A DNA stretch of 64,000 bases from Trichoderma breve (GCF_028502605.1 NC_079232.1:5704001-5768000), one strand, 5' to 3'; counted from the stretch's first letter, positions 24,349 to 37,500 are shown. A program made the numbers and translations. The notes: generated by a model from the sequence alone, not told the origin.

Positions 24349-26249
24349 ATGGACGCCGGAAACCATGCCTCTGAGAAGGCAGAGGTTGAGAAGATTCAAG
24401 ATGTAGCGGCAGGCAACCTCACAACAGGCTCTGAGCCTGCTCTCGGAACCTTTGCCGACGTTGATGAAAAGAAGATTCTGCGCAAGGTACGTGACTCTCT
24501 ATCATGGAACCCAAGAATCGCTAGTCGCGCCAGCTCTCCTAACACTATGCTGATATAGATGGATATCCGATTACTGCCAATGCTTTCGGCTCTATATCTC
24601 CTCTCGTTTCTCGACCGTAAGTTGATTATAAAGTACAGCGCAAGTTCAATCAGCTGACTGCGACAAGGCGGAAATATTGGCAATGCCAAAATCGAAGGAC
24701 TTCAGGAAGACCTCAACATGTCGCCGGGCCAGTACAACTGGTGTCTCACCGTCTTCTTTTTTACCTATGCAGCGTTCGAGGTTCCTAGCAACCTGCTCTT
24801 GAAGAAGCTGCGCCCTAGCCGCTGGTTGCCATTGATCATGGTCTGTTGGGGTGTTGTCATGACTCTCATGGGTATCGTCCAGAGCTTTCGGGGTCTGTTG
24901 GCGGCTCGTTTGTTCCTGGGAGTAACAGAAGCTGGCCTGTTTCCCGGCGTGGCTGTAAGTTTTACCTTGTTTGGAACCATGACAACATGTTTCGACTGAC
25001 ACGAATAGTACTACCTGACAATGTGGTACTGCCGTGAGGAGATTCAGCTCCGCCAAGCGCTCTTCTTCTCTGCCGCCTCCGTCGCCGGAGCGTTCAGTGG
25101 CATTTTGGCCTTTGGAATCAGTAAAATGGACGGCGTCGGCGGACTTGCTGGCTGGAGATGGATTTTCATCCTGGAGGGCATCGCGACTGTACTTGTCGCA
25201 GCCATGGCCTTCTTTTTCCTTCACGATTTTCCCGAAACCGCAAAGTTCCTTACGGAGGACGAGCGTGCTTTTGTTGTTCATCGTCTGAAATACCAAGGCC
25301 AGGTAGGCCAGGCTCAAGTAGCACAAGCCGAAGAATTCGAATGGAAGTATGTTCGTCAAGCTTTTACCGATTGGCAAGTCTGGGTCAACATTTTCGTTTA
25401 CTGGAGTGTAAGTCTTCCGCCATACCATTCAGTTTACTAGCTCGCTCCCTTCCATCTCTTTGACTATACTAATATTCAATGGGAACTTTAGATTGTTTGT
25501 CCCCTCTACGGCATCTCCCTCTTTCTTCCCACCATCATCAAGTCTCTGCATTACACATCGAGTACCGCCCAGTTAATGACGGTACCCATCTACGTTGTTG
25601 CTGCTATCCTAGCTGTCATCAGCGCCTACTTTTCTGACAGGGTCGGGAAGCGCAGCCCCTTCATCATTGGTTTCCTCTTGATGATGATAATCGGCTTCTC
25701 CATGTATGTCTCCACCCCATCATCTCTCTCGGCTGCTTGAATAACAAGTATGATGTCTAATCATTATTCTAGGTGTATCGCTTCGTCGAATCCGCATGTT
25801 GTTTATGGTGGTATATTCATTGCTGCTTGTGCCATTTATCCTGCATTTCCTGGAGTTATCACATGGCTATGTAACAACTTGTCTGGGAGTTACAAGCGCA
25901 GCGCTGGAATGGCTATTCAAATCGGGGTCGGAAATCTTGGAGGTGTAAGTGGATGCCCATCTTTGCGCGCCGTTGTTAGATATTGCCCCCGCCGCTGACA
26001 TTCCTTTCCTAGGCCATGGCATCCAACTTTTACCGTCAGGCTGATGGTCCCCGGTTCATCCTAGGACATGGCTTGGAGCTTGGCTTCATCTGTATGGGGA
26101 TCGTCGCCAGCTGCATCCTAATCTTCAGCTACTACACCGTGAACAAGAAGCGCGAGCAAAAGCTGGCGGATGGAGAGGCGGCCAATTTTACGTCAGAGGA
26201 GTTGTCGGCTTTGGGAGATAGAGCCATCACGTTTCGTTACATGTTCTAG
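24349..26249 (+). CDS. MFS permease, Dal5/anion:cation symporter family
   Basis: Seven exons (24349-24486, 24559-24616, 24668-24954, 25009-25407, 25492-25703, 25773-25944, 26013-26249) encode 500 residues. A polar cytoplasmic N-terminus of about 45 residues precedes KILRKMDIRLLPMLSALYLLSFLDRGNIGNAK, the typical opening of the allantoate/nicotinate/pantothenate permease family. TM4 and TM5 read RLFLGVTEAGLFPGVAYYLTMWY. The loop between the halves has FLHDFPETAKFLTEDERAFV, a standard family segment, and the second half has YFSDRVGKRSPFI and GVITWLCNNLSGSYKRSAGMA. It should lie in the plasma membrane and import a small organic anion or vitamin; the substrate cannot be read from the sequence. It converges on the CFEM-like gene with only 246 bp between stop codons. 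Confidence 0.92.
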
Positions 26250-26495
26250 TTCGTGGCCGAAAGTCGTCGCCTTTCCTTCTCTGACGGTTAGAGATAGACG
26301 AATAATAAAACCAACATTGTATTTCTGCCACGACTAACTCGGCGTATCTGCCGTGCATGGGACTCTAAATGAAGAACTAACAAACATGATAATGACCACA
26401 ATGTTCCAATACGCCTGCTATAAACAACAAAATAAGATCTTGGCCCCTACAAGTAACCGTCTACTCTCCTTGAATCTCTCCTCAGCATGGTTCTA

Positions 26496-28659
26496 TCAGC
26501 TCATCAATATCCCGCTGACGAGGATGATGAGCAGAGCAATGATGCAAAGCTGGGGTGTTAGCTTCGAAACGCTGTTGACCAATGCGATTTTGGGAAGTGA
26601 TGTTTCCGCCACCACGTTGTCGGATGGCACAGAAACGCGAGCTGTTGTGGGCCTCGACATGACGAATCCGCTCTGTGTCGGAAGGCTGCTTGGTTCAGCG
26701 ACGTGACCGGAGTCAACCATTGATTCCACCATCACGCTACTGCCAATGGCCAATTGAGCGACATTGCTGATCATGTCTGTGGAAGCTGCTGTAACTGCAG
26801 GAGCTGGCTCCCAAACAGTCACAAACATAATCTCAGCACCAGCCTCACCAGGACGAATGACTTTGACCATGACCGAGCCCATTGACTCATCGTGCCCTGT
26901 CGTCACTGTCTCCTTGCCCCCAGATTCGCATGTGGTGGTGGATGATTGACCATGTGCCCCTGGACTTGTCGGGCTTGATGACCGATTAGTCTTGGCAGTT
27001 GGCCAAAGAGTGGTCACCGAAGGTTCGGCTGTCTTGGAAGTAGGCTTGCTCTCTGCGGTTTCCGCAGCAAGGTCATCCGTTTGGCTATCTGGAGTCTGTA
27101 CCGGTGATGATAAGCCGCCTTGCCCATACGATGGTGCCTGCGCTCCTGAGCTGGGGCTTTCCTGTGGAATGGGTTCTGCACTTGATTCAGGGATGCTCGT
27201 TTGAAAGGCAGAGCTGTTGTCAGGTGACTGCTCACCAGATCCCGCGGGTGTGTATTCTGGAGGGTTGGCGCTTGATGGATCTGCCGGTTCTGCTGAGGAA
27301 GGCGGAGGTGGGGGTATGGAATGGATGATAGATGTCGGTACCGGATCTACCAAACTGGTGGCAGCAGGGGGCGAAGAAGGGGAAGGCAACGGAGATGGTT
27401 GAGCCACAGTTGCAGGCTCTGCGGCCTTGGATACTTGAGGGCCTGGGGTTGGATTGGCTGACATGTTGGCATCATCTGTCGCCGAACAAGGACTTGATGA
27501 AGGGGCTGGAGTTGGAGAAACAGGTGCGGGCGTGGCAACGGAAGCTGCTGGGGCCTGAGGGCCATCCCCACCATTGGGTGGATGAGAAGGTTCCCCGGCG
27601 GAGTTGTTTGAAGACTGGTTTGGATCCTGAGGATCAAGGCCACCGGTATCTTGAGAAGCGGTTGAGCATGGAGACGTAGAGGCTGGAGACGAAGGATTGC
27701 CTCCCCCAGGGGCCACCGAGGGCGCAGACGTTACCGCAGGACCACCGTTCTCACTAGGATCAGTTGACTGTGGAGGAGCTTGCCCGCCGTCAGGACCCTG
27801 AGAGCTTGGTGGAGTGGAGCCTGGCGGACATGAAGATGTCGTAGCCGGATCAGCTGTTGACTTGGTTGGTTTGGCTGGGGCGGGTGGCGTAGCATTGCCA
27901 TTCTCACCATTACCGTTCTCACCCTCGCCATTGCCATTCTCACCTTCGCCTTGGTTCTCGCCCTCGCCTTCACCCTCGCCCTCACCAGGATCAGGACTGG
28001 AGACGGGAGGTGGTGGTGTAGGAGAGGTGGCAGACGTAGATGGAGCAGGCGGAGGGAGAGTCACAGTGACAAGACCGTCAGGCCCGGAATTGCATTTCAA
28101 ATCAAGGGAAATGTCAAAGGACAAAGTCAAATGGTGGGTATCCGGCTGGGATGTATCACCAGGCGTGCTGTATGCAGGAGGGATTGATGGGGTGGGAAGA
28201 TATTGAGGTTTCTCCAGGTCGACGTGCTGGACCTCCACGGGATGCAACGGCCCAATGCTCATGCCCAGGTTGGAACATGCGAGAACGACATGTGCAAGCG
28301 CTGGGCCATAGTCGTTCTGGGGACAGGCGCCGATGAGGCATTGGAAGAGGGACTGTGAGGAGCAATCTGTTAGCATCACCATTCACCAACGAGTCCAGAT
28401 GACCAGATGTCGACGGCGACTCACGTTTGTCATGAGCTTGTTTCCACAGATGGTCTTGAGGTCGAGTGCCCCCTTGTCGTTTCTGATGTTCGAGGCACAG
28501 TTGACAGCGCATCCTGTGCAAATCTGGTCAGTACAAAGACAGACGAAGAAGGAAGAAGCACAGCAGGCAGTGTCACTCACGTGGTGCCAGGTCGTTGGCA
28601 TCGCAGAGACCAACGTGGAGGCAAGCAGCCAAGACAGCCGCAGCGGAAACAGGACGCAT
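26496..28659 (-). CDS. CFEM-like GPI-anchored cell-wall protein
   Basis: Three exons (28659-28581, 28513-28425, 28352-26496) encode 674 residues. Residues 1-19 form a signal peptide (MRPVSAAAVLAACLHVGLC). A Cys-rich domain follows with Cys28, 32, 49, 61, 66 and 82 in the spacing of a CFEM domain (APRCAVNCASN, TICGNKL, FQCLIGACPQND, LACSNLG). It has only six of the usual eight cysteines, because the DxxCxC pair is reduced to one. Residues about 130-520 are Pro/Ser/Thr-rich, with a Glu-Gly-Glu-Asn-Gly repeat near 140-165, like a mucin stalk. The C-terminus ends in a hydrophobic helix (LCIIALLIILVSGILMS), as expected for GPI attachment. CFEM proteins act at the fungal surface in haem capture, adhesion or host interaction. 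Confidence 0.8.
27890..27990 (-). repeat. GEGEN coding microsatellite in the CFEM-like gene
   Basis: Imperfect six-base units (GGTGAG, GGCGAG, GGTAAT on the coding strand) encode alternating Glu, Gly and Asn. They are in frame and form part of the disordered stalk. Confidence 0.6.
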
Positions 28660-29234
28660 TGTTGCAGCGAGTGAAGCAAGGCGAAAAGAGTGTTTGTGCG
28701 TGAGAAAAATGGATTGTCGCAATTAACGATAGTCACCAAAAAGGTTCCAAAAAAAGGGTGTGAGGATGAATTCCAAAAAGAGTGTTGGCGATGCTCTGGT
28801 GGTGAATGATGGAAGATGGTGAAGAGGGAGGAAAAGAGAGAAGAGAGAGGAGAGGAGAAGAGGAGAAGAGGAGAAGAAAATAAAAGAGATGCCACGGACA
28901 GTCGCTTAGTGGACGATGAACTGCAAGGAAAGAGCCTCGCTTGACGCGTATTTGGATGGCGCAAGTGGGAGGAGCTTTGGGGAGAGGGAAGGAACAGATA
29001 CTTCTGGGTTCACATGCATGTACCGAAGCAAAACGACATCGTCAGTGGTACCGTCAATAACATGCGCATGTCCATTGGCCTATACCTATCTACCAAAGTA
29101 AAACTCCATTACAACTGTGAATAAAAGAAGGGGCAGCAAAAGGCAAAAAAAGGGCCATCATTGCTGTCCGGTCTGTGATGCAAAGTAAACGGAGGCTGAG
29201 CAAAGCCGCCAGGTTCCAATACGTGACAGCCTCA
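28660..29234. other. CFEM-like gene promoter and cms1 3' flank
   Basis: This is about 575 bp. A dense purine tract (GAGGAGAAGAGG type) at about 28825-28885 is a CT-rich strand relative to the CFEM-like gene and probably belongs to its promoter or leader. No gene is seen. Confidence 0.45.
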
Positions 29235-30234
29235 CTAATAGAACAGCAAGGACAACGGCTTCTTCTCATCGCCGTATCGATCCTTGAACTCCTTCCTCGC
29301 CAGGAATCGTGCAAGCGGCATCATGGTGTCCTTCATGTCCATGACGCCTCTCTTCTTCTGGTCAATATGCGAGGCATCAACGACCAGGCGCTGCAGCTTG
29401 TCCAACGACAATGAACCTGCCACTGGTCAGACTTTGAACATGCTCATATTTGTTTTCATGTAGTTGTTAGGGAAATCGAAATGACGGGCAGGTACTCACC
29501 ATTGTCGATGAGCTCCATCAAACGTGCTGGCGTGCCAACACCAATGCCAATCTTCTTGTTTTGCAGCAGGGCGACTTGCTCTTCGACCTTCATGTGCTTT
29601 GCAAACTGTGACAATTCATGTGAGCACAAAAAGAAGTTGTAGAGCATGCCAAGTCACAACTCACCAGCTTTGCAACTAGACTGTCCTTGCCTGAGAATTT
29701 CCTTAGAGCTCTATAGTTGCACATGTCAGTAAGCTGTCTAAGACGGTTCATTCAGCAAAGGATGGCTACCTAGTAAGATCTGCAGCTCTCAAGCCTGCAC
29801 CAGCAACAACAATGGTATGGGGCATGCCCTTCTTCTTCTGCGCTCTCGCTAGGCTCTCTGGATGTTCTGAGAATTTCTCGAGAAACTCTGGCAGCTTTTC
29901 CAGCGACCTGTTTTCCTGCCATGAGGTGGTGTCTGTGATTGAAGATGCTACAAATCTCATGTGAGCATTACTGAATTGAGACCAGCCTAGGACATGTTAA
30001 AATACCTGTTATGGCCAGATCTGACAGCTCTACGGGACTCAGATCGGCACCGAATCTCGCTAGCTTCTGTGCATGATAGTCTGCTAGAAGTTGACCGTCC
30101 ATCTTGGAGAAAAGCGTGTTGAGGCCCAGCTCAGTATCGAGGCTCTCATCGTCGACGGCGTGTTTGGACTTTCTCTTTTTGGCCTTTTTGGCCGGAGCCG
30201 CCTCTTCAGCGGCCCGTTTCTTTGAATTAGACAT
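29235..30234 (-). CDS. cms1: Cms1-like small-subunit processome factor
   Basis: Five exons (30234-30006, 29947-29770, 29710-29665, 29605-29500, 29416-29235) encode 246 residues. The N-terminus is basic ([22 protein letters not shown]), as in nucleolar proteins. The rest has a degenerate helicase-like Rossmann fold: [22 protein letters not shown], then [32 protein letters not shown], then [35 protein letters not shown] corresponds to the Ib motif of DEAD proteins, while ATP-binding motif I is absent. This matches Cms1/CMSS1, a component associated with the 90S pre-ribosome. All four introns use canonical sites, and the 46-bp third exon is needed to keep the frame. Together with the Nop6-like gene this gives two ribosome-assembly genes in the window, but they are not adjacent. 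Confidence 0.88.
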
Positions 30235-30775
30235 TTTGTCTGATTGTGATTGTGATTGGGATTGATGTGAATGAGAGCTGCAATTTTTTTGAGACGATAG
30301 TGGAACTTGACCAAGGTGAGAATTTTGCGGGACGCACCGCACCGTGCGCCAAGCTTAGCAAACACGGCAAATTTCGTGGTCGGCCTCGGCGTGACATACA
30401 GTGCGACACTGTATCTCACCGAGAGCGTCCAGTCTTCATGCATTCGTCACACGAGATTGATTCATGGTAGTATGGTATTGAGGATACTATCTTGGCCGCA
30501 TCTCCAATCTGAGCGCATGAGCCAGTATATAGAGACAATCACTAGAATTCACTTGTCCCAAATTCATATTTAATATTTATCATTGTCAATTAATATCTCT
30601 AGAGATCAAAGGATCAACTCGTTGACATTCACTCTCCATAGTAATAGACGAAAAGTTCACTCATTTCGAGAACTGTAGGCGATGCCTCAAACCCATTCCA
30701 AACGCCAAACTTGAAATTTCAAAAAAATAAAACAGAGCCAGCAAAATAGAGGCCGAAAAAAAATGCGTGTTGCCC
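30235..30775. other. intergenic between cms1 and the SH3 adaptor gene
   Basis: About 540 bp hold the cms1 promoter and the 3' flank of the SH3 gene. AT content rises near 30560-30600. Nothing else is recognised. Confidence 0.4.
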
Positions 30776-31653
30776 TCAGAAGATGCTGTTCACGATGTTG
30801 CTACCAATCGATGCACCCGCACCGAAGATGGCGGCGTTACCAAGCTTCTTGCCAAACTTCTTTCCGTACTCGCCAACCTTGCTGTTTCCATCTCCGCCTT
30901 GCTGCTGAGACGGCTGGCCACCTTCTGCTATCGCCATGGGTGGCACACTGGCATTATAAGGGTTCTGCTGTGCCGGAGGTCCCTGGGGGTAGCCGTATGC
31001 CGGTTGCTGGGGGTATGCTACGGGAGCGGGCATAGGAGCCTTTTGCTCCTGCTCGACAAAGACGTAGTTTTGGGGGAAGATGCCCTCCATGCCCGTGCGG
31101 TGGTTACGGCCCATCCACCAGTCCTGGTTCATGTACTCATATACGTCGATCTTATCGTCTTTTTCCAGGCTCAGGTCGCGAGCATCGCTGGCATCATAGC
31201 GGTACAAGGCTCTCGCATGGGCCAAAACGGGCTTCCCAGCCGGAGCCGGAGAGCGCGTGGGGACGCCAGGAGCGGGAGTATCATCGTATGAAGGAGGGGC
31301 AGGAGAGGTTCCGTTGACGTTGAGATTCTGAAAGGCCTGGACAGGGGCCTGGACCGGAGGAGTTGCAGCTGCCACAGGCTGAAGAGGTGTTTGGTTTGCA
31401 GAACGAGCAGCGCTTCCGGGAGCGGCTCCACGAAGAGGAGTTTCGGCGGGCAGGGCGGCGTGAATAGTGTCGAAAGCGGCTTCGTCGATGACGCCTTTCT
31501 CAAGGAGGCTTTCGAGCTCCTGGTCGAATGTTAGTGATTTTATTCGGCCAAAGAAAGCAAGAGGGAAAGATTGTTTCCCATTATAGAGGATATGCTCACG
31601 TTCTTAATGGTTCGAAGAGACCGGTTGGTCTCCATGATGGTCTGGCGGTCCAT
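30776..31653 (-). CDS. SH3-domain actin adaptor, Lsb1/Pin3-like
   Basis: Two exons (31653-31600 and 31519-30776) encode 265 residues. The N-terminal helix, MDRQTIMETNRSLRTIKNEL and on through ESLLEKGVIDEAAFD, is typical of the Las17-binding proteins Lsb1 and Lsb2/Pin3. A Pro/Ala/Thr-rich linker leads to one SH3 domain at about residues 118-172, with ALYRY (ALYDY motif), DLSLEKDD, the tandem WW of NQDWWMGR, and GIFPQNYV. The C-terminal tail has PYGYP-like, Gln-rich sequence and ends in a Gly/Lys-rich helix (GKKLGNAAIFGAGASIGSNIV). In yeast such proteins bind Las17/WASP and regulate Arp2/3 actin assembly and endocytosis. The two yeast paralogues cannot be told apart here, so no symbol is given. 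Confidence 0.88.
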
Positions 31654-32626
31654 GGTATTGGTGGCAGAGGAATGCGCGGAATAAGGCTGGGAGATCAGCA
31701 GCCGCTTTCGCGTGTTAGTTTTTGATGATGGAAGAGCCTGGAGCTTTGTTTATAAGAGCCGGCAATAACAACGAAGGATGGAGCGCTCGAAAGACGGAAA
31801 ATATTACGTCGAGCACCGGGACTCCAGGAAGAAAGCGGTAGATGCAGGATGCAAGAACTGCAGGGGATGGAACGATACTACGAGTGCTAAGGAATAGGTG
31901 GGAACAATGGCAGTTTTGGCAGTTATGACAGTAAACTAGAGCCCAGGTAGTGGCTGTGCTGCCACGAATTACGCGGAGCGGACTCGAGGGGCTCCCGGAC
32001 TGGCATTTCGGGGTCTGGCGACCGGCCGAGAACGAAGCCACAGCAGCTGGAATGACGACACAACAGGGGGAGTAAACAATGTCATTACAATGAAATGAAA
32101 GACTGAAATGATTTAATTGATAAATAACGTCGTAATCGAGCCGGAAATATCAAAGGAACTGCCATAACAAAGCGTTCATGTTGGTTCAATTACACGTGTT
32201 TTCTTTCAGCACGAGCACAGGACCAGAAAATGCTCGACTTGTACTGAACAGGTACAGAACTGAAGCTCCAGTAAATCGGGCCGTGTTACCCGCTTATGTG
32301 GCTAGTGGATCGCTGCATTTGGAGAGAGTTAGAGGCGATGTGTGTGCTGTTGGCCCTGAATTCGCCACCGACCGGAGGCAACCCAGTGCCACCAGGATTC
32401 TCGCATCCAGTATCAGTACAAGCCAGTACATGTTGAGCAGCAAGATGAATTAAAATGATACTAGAATTTAGATTGGATACAACGAAATCACATAGAAAGA
32501 TTAGTGTTTATTTATAATCATTTTTTTTCTTCATTATTATAATGCTACTTTTGTTTGGTCTGTATGACCGTCATCATAAACATCTAGGTACATCAGGATT
32601 TTCTTCTACTTTTGCACAACGCCAAC
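31654..32626. other. intergenic, about 970 bp
   Basis: This holds the promoter of the SH3 adaptor gene and the 3' flank of the 2-methylcitrate dehydratase gene. An AT-rich stretch at 32450-32600 probably includes the dehydratase polyadenylation region. No gene is seen. Confidence 0.4.
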
Positions 32627-34582
32627 TTAAACAACAAACTTGCTCTCCTTGACAGCGTACTTGTCAACGTACTCGTCCACAGTCATGGCCTCGAGCTTCT
32701 TGCTGTCCTGGCTGAGCTCAACGAGCTCGTTGACGGTGGCCTCAGGGAAGTGAGGAGCCAGGTGGCGCTTGTACTTGGCCAGGATGACGGGCTTGGCCTC
32801 TTCACGACGGAGACGGTGGCCCAGAGGAGCCTCAACAGCGACCTCGTCGAGGACGGTGCCGTCGTTGAGCTCAACGGTCAGGGCGTTGGAGATGGTTCGC
32901 AGGGCAGGGTCATGGTAATCCTGAGTGTACTGAGGGTCCTCAACGCACTTAATCTTCTTGCGCAGAGACTCTACAAGCTCCGAAGTAGCAGCCTCAGAGC
33001 CGTCGACGTAGTCGGTGGCCTCGAGGCGGCCGAAGACGAGCATGACGGAGGCCATGTACTGGATGCAGTGGTCACGGTCGGCGAAGTTGTCCATGGGCTT
33101 GAACTGCTTGTCGATGATGCGGATGCAGGCCTCGTGGGTTCGGCAGGTGACGGCCTTGATGTCGGCGGCAGACTTGCCCATGGCCTTGAGCTGGTGGTGG
33201 ATCTTCTCAGAGGCCTCGACGGCAGTCTGGGAGTGGAACTCGGCTAGTTTGAAACTGTTAGTCTTTTGAAATAATCATTCCGTCAAGGACACAATCATCA
33301 TCGTAACTTACCAGGGTAGGAGACCTTGAAGAGGACGTTCTCCATGACGTAGCTGCCGTAGGGGCGCTGGAACTCAAACTTCTTGCCCTTGAACAGGACA
33401 TCGTAGAAGCCCCAGGTGGGGGCAGACAGAACGGTGGGGATGCCGGACTCGCCCTTCATGACCTTGAGGGCCAGGTTGACGGCGCGCTGGCAGGCATCAC
33501 CAGCAGCCCAGGACTTGCGGGACATGGTGTTGGGGCTGTGACGGTAGGTTCGCAGGCTCTGGCCGTCAACCCAGGCCTGGGTCACGGCATCGGCAATCTG
33601 CTTCTCGCTGAGGCCCAGCATCTTGGAGACAACGGCGGTAGAGGCGACCTTGACCAGGACAACGTGGTCGAGACCGACCTTGTTATACGAGTTGAGCAGG
33701 GCCAGGCAGCCCTGGATCTCGTGGGCCTTGATCATGCCCTCGAGCACGTCTCGGATGGTGAAGATCTTGCCGCCGGCCAGGTTGCCGCCGGCCTTGTTGG
33801 TGCGGTTGATCCAGTCAGCAACGGCCAGGATAGCACCCAGGTTGTCAGAAGGGTGGCCCCATTCGGCGGCCAGCCAGCAGTCGTTGAAGTCAAGCCATCG
33901 GATCATGGCGCCAATGTTGAAGGCTCCGTTGACGGGATCCAGCACAAAGGGAGTGCCGGGGACCTTTGTGCCGTTGGGCACGACGGTGCCAGGGACAATC
34001 GGGCCCAGCAGCTTGGCGCACTCCTTGAAGCGGAGGCCCTCAAGACCGCAGCCGAGGGTGTCGAGGAGAATCCATCGAGCAGTGTCAAACTGTCAAAGTT
34101 ACAGTTAGAAGCTGGATCAAACTCTCTATTTTCTCGTCTTCTCCTCCTCTTTCTCTAGCCATCTTTTGCTCCCTCCGTAGCCATCGCGGGAGATCCCAAT
34201 TGATGGCGGGGTATGAGACAAAAAAAAAAGAAGATGCATTTTTCCCTTTGAAAATGAGGGGCAGCCGGAGACGCCCGACAGTCTCACGGGGAGGGGCAGC
34301 AAAACTTACAGCTAGCTCAGAGTCAATTGTCTTGTTGGCGACATAGTCGGCAATGTCCTTGATCTCAGGATCGTACTCGCGCGAGGAAGACATGATGGGC
34401 GCTCCAGAAAGCTTGGGGATGGAAGTCGAGAAGTTGCTGCGCGAGGCGGGGGTTGAAGGCGCAGCAAAGCCGGACAAAGCAAAGCGAGCGGCGCCGATGG
34501 AGGCCGAGCAGAGACCACTTGCGGCTCGCGACTGGACTCGCAGCTTGGATGCTGATCTGATGCTGCGGGAGATGGCGGACAT
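32627..34582 (-). CDS. mitochondrial 2-methylcitrate dehydratase (MmgE/PrpD family)
   Basis: Three exons (34582-34310, 34089-33312, 33243-32627) encode 555 residues. The first 60 residues are rich in Arg, Ser and Ala with no acidic residue until after the import region ([20 protein letters not shown]), a good mitochondrial presequence. The mature part has family blocks [80 protein letters not shown] and [19 protein letters not shown]. The enzyme dehydrates 2-methylcitrate to 2-methyl-cis-aconitate in the methylcitrate cycle, which detoxifies propionyl-CoA from odd-chain fatty acids and some amino acids. Codon use in this gene is strikingly C/G-ending, a sign of high expression. Methylcitrate synthase and methylisocitrate lyase are not in the window. 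Confidence 0.93.
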
Positions 34583-37500
34583 TGTGAGGCCAGAGGAGGG
34601 CAGAGATTGTGTCTGGAGTTGACGGATTGGCTACTTCCTTCCGTTCAACAAGACCCAGAAAGACTGATGGGAGAAGAGAGAAAAAGGAGGAAGAGAGAAA
34701 AAAAGCTTCCAGCCGCTTTGTGAAGGCCGTTCCAACTTACTCCATGAGCCGAGCTTGCACCCTGGCAGACTCCGCCAATTTTAAGTGCTGCCTCTCGCTC
34801 AGCCGTCAAATGCCGTCCGCGCCATCCTCGGCTAAACCAGGCCGATCTAGCAGCTGATTTCTGGTGGTTTAGCGGCATCTCCAAATCCTGGGGCCCCGGA
34901 GCCGGAGCATCGCCGGCCTCTTTCACCTCGGTCATGGCTGGCGAAGCTCCGGGCGACGGAGCAGGTGAAGCTCGGCTACTTTTACGTCGTACCGGGCGCC
35001 GGAGTCGCAGCAACGAGAACCGGTGGCCGAATACAAGTATTGGTTGTACTAGTAGCATACTCCGTATACCTAAATAGCCTCTATTCGGGTGGTTTGTAAT
35101 GGCCTCTTGCAAACCATCCTGTGCTCCTGCATGATCACAATATTATTGTCCTACTAACCGTAATTCCGGCACTGGGAGTCGTCTAATTTAGGAATATATG
35201 GTATAGCAATTAAATTCATTTCTCCTTTTCTGCTCCTTTTCTGCTCCTATTCATTTTCTTTTTCTCTTCAAATCACAATGCTATTCTTTGTCCGCCAACT
35301 CTGTCGTCGGCGGGATGCTCTTTTTTGTCCCACCACACAAGATCCTACCCTGGAGTCTTAGGAATACGCCAAACTCGCTGTTCAGCACGACTTATGATCA
35401 TGTGCTCGAGCTGAGAGCGATGAGCAGAGAGTACCGAGCAGAGAATTTTCAATAATCGCGTACGCAATACTGACCAAAACTAGAAATTCAAGCGCACACT
35501 ACGGGTGAACATATATGTGGCAGACAGACGATTAATTCACTATACAAGCATTACGAAGATAGAAAGCCCTTGCATCAACCCATCCATAATAGAATCGCAT
35601 CAATCTTTACATCATCTTCCATAGCATCCCAAAGCACCACTGAGCAAACAGCCATTATACACGTATCCACCGCTTCAAGTTCCTCCACTACATGATTCGC
35701 TCCACTCACCACCGACAGTTTCGCACAGGTACTATATTCATACAATCGGTCAGCCAATTTGCTCCAGCATGTAAGCGTAGACAGACAGGGTGGCTTGCAT
35801 TCACATTGTTCCTCACTCTAGATGGTCTCCTGGCTTGATGTAGACTGCCCCGTCCTGATGGGGAGTATGTATGTCGGACAAACGCTGCACTGGCCCTTTT
35901 TTCGGTGCTTCGGCATGATTGCCGGCGAAAGATTGAGCTTTGGGTTTTGGCAGACGGGATCGGGCTTTTGCTCGCTTATACACCTCTGAAACACTACACA
36001 TTTGATCTGATGCGGCGGATCAGGCAGGCAATTCTCATAGACGACAGACGCAACGGTGTATAGACACATGGCTGTGATTATCGTGATAGACAGGGATTTG
36101 TTGAGCTGGCTCTAATTCGAACTCAAGAATGATGAAGACTGGAAAGCAGGTGGGAGCCAGTAGAATCGGTAGCCTTGGATTGAGGCCTATTAAAGATGAA
36201 CAGATTCAAAGTACGGCGACTGTTTAACAAAGCGTCAAGACATTCTCCTTGGGCAGAATGCGGGCTCCATGGGCAAAAGACACAATTTCGCTCCTCATCA
36301 CCTCGAGAACAAAAGCCCCATTCTAGCAAGCATTGTGACAGGATCCAACTCCAACCCCTTACTCCTGTGGGATGCTTCCCCATGTCCGCCCAGTATCAAT
36401 GTCTGATTTTTGTCTTTTTTTCTTTTTCTCTAACTCTCATTGGCAATCTGCCAATGTCTCTTGAAACTTTGCGTAAAATGCGCCATTCCAAGAAAACGAC
36501 ACATCGTTTGTGTGTTTAATGATGGCACAAGACAACACCATCAGTCGCCTCCCTTTGATTATTGACATCCTGGTATATTCAAGAGGGGGGTTACGCGAGA
36601 TGATTACAGCCAGTACAGCAGCCTAATCATCGATTGTTTGAAACGAGATGCCTCTCTTGTGGCAAGCCCCAATCCCCCTTCACATGGCTCAAGTCCCATG
36701 TCCGATCGTGGACAGAGATCGCCGGCGTGTTCATCGGGCTGAGCCACGACTAAGCTACCATGAATTAGGAATAGCAAGGAAACCGGGGAGCAGGCATCTC
36801 GAGAATGGTTAGCCCTAGCAAAACGTAGCTCTGCCAAATAGTACCTGTTTATAAGTGCCAAAGGGAGGGAGTGTGCATGGATGATCGCCAAAATGGCCTG
36901 ATTATGACTCAATCTTTCATGGACCTGAACCTGTCATTGTCTCTGAGAACATGTAAAAGCTAGCGTACAAGCGGTGATGCGCATGTGGGTATCTGGTCAC
37001 GTTGGAAGAACTCTCCGGTCCGCTGTCAGAGGTGAAATGGTCTGTGACACCAATATCAGCTAGTAGACATTACTGTAAAAGGGTTGGCTGGCTTCAAGGG
37101 CTAGGTTTGAGCGGCTGGGTAGCTGGAGAGACCGTCTGATTAGACGCGGAAGCTTCCGAGCTGGATGTGTGGATCGCCAGAGCCCTTGATGGAGTCTTTT
37201 CATACTCACTTCGTTTCTGTACAAAGCACTCTGTGCTCTTTGGTGAGATGCCCTTGATGGGCTCGACAAATTAGCAACAGAGATAAAGCAAGTCTCACTC
37301 GATTTGGCACAAGAGTCAAACATGGAGGCGCGTGACGGGAAAAAGTGGCCAGTGCGGAGGACGCAGCCCCAGAATCAAGGTTGCCTGGTATCTGGGGAGG
37401 CAAGATTGGTCAATATCTCGGTTATACGGTGCGTTGTCCTTGGCTGTTAAGTAGGGAGACGCTGGTTCGATATCGTGTATGCGGCCTTCAGCTTGCTCTG

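Noticed and set aside
32612..34158. Long plus-strand frames (211 and 206 codons) over the dehydratase gene
   Set aside because: They are antisense shadows created by strong C/G third-position bias in the dehydratase gene.
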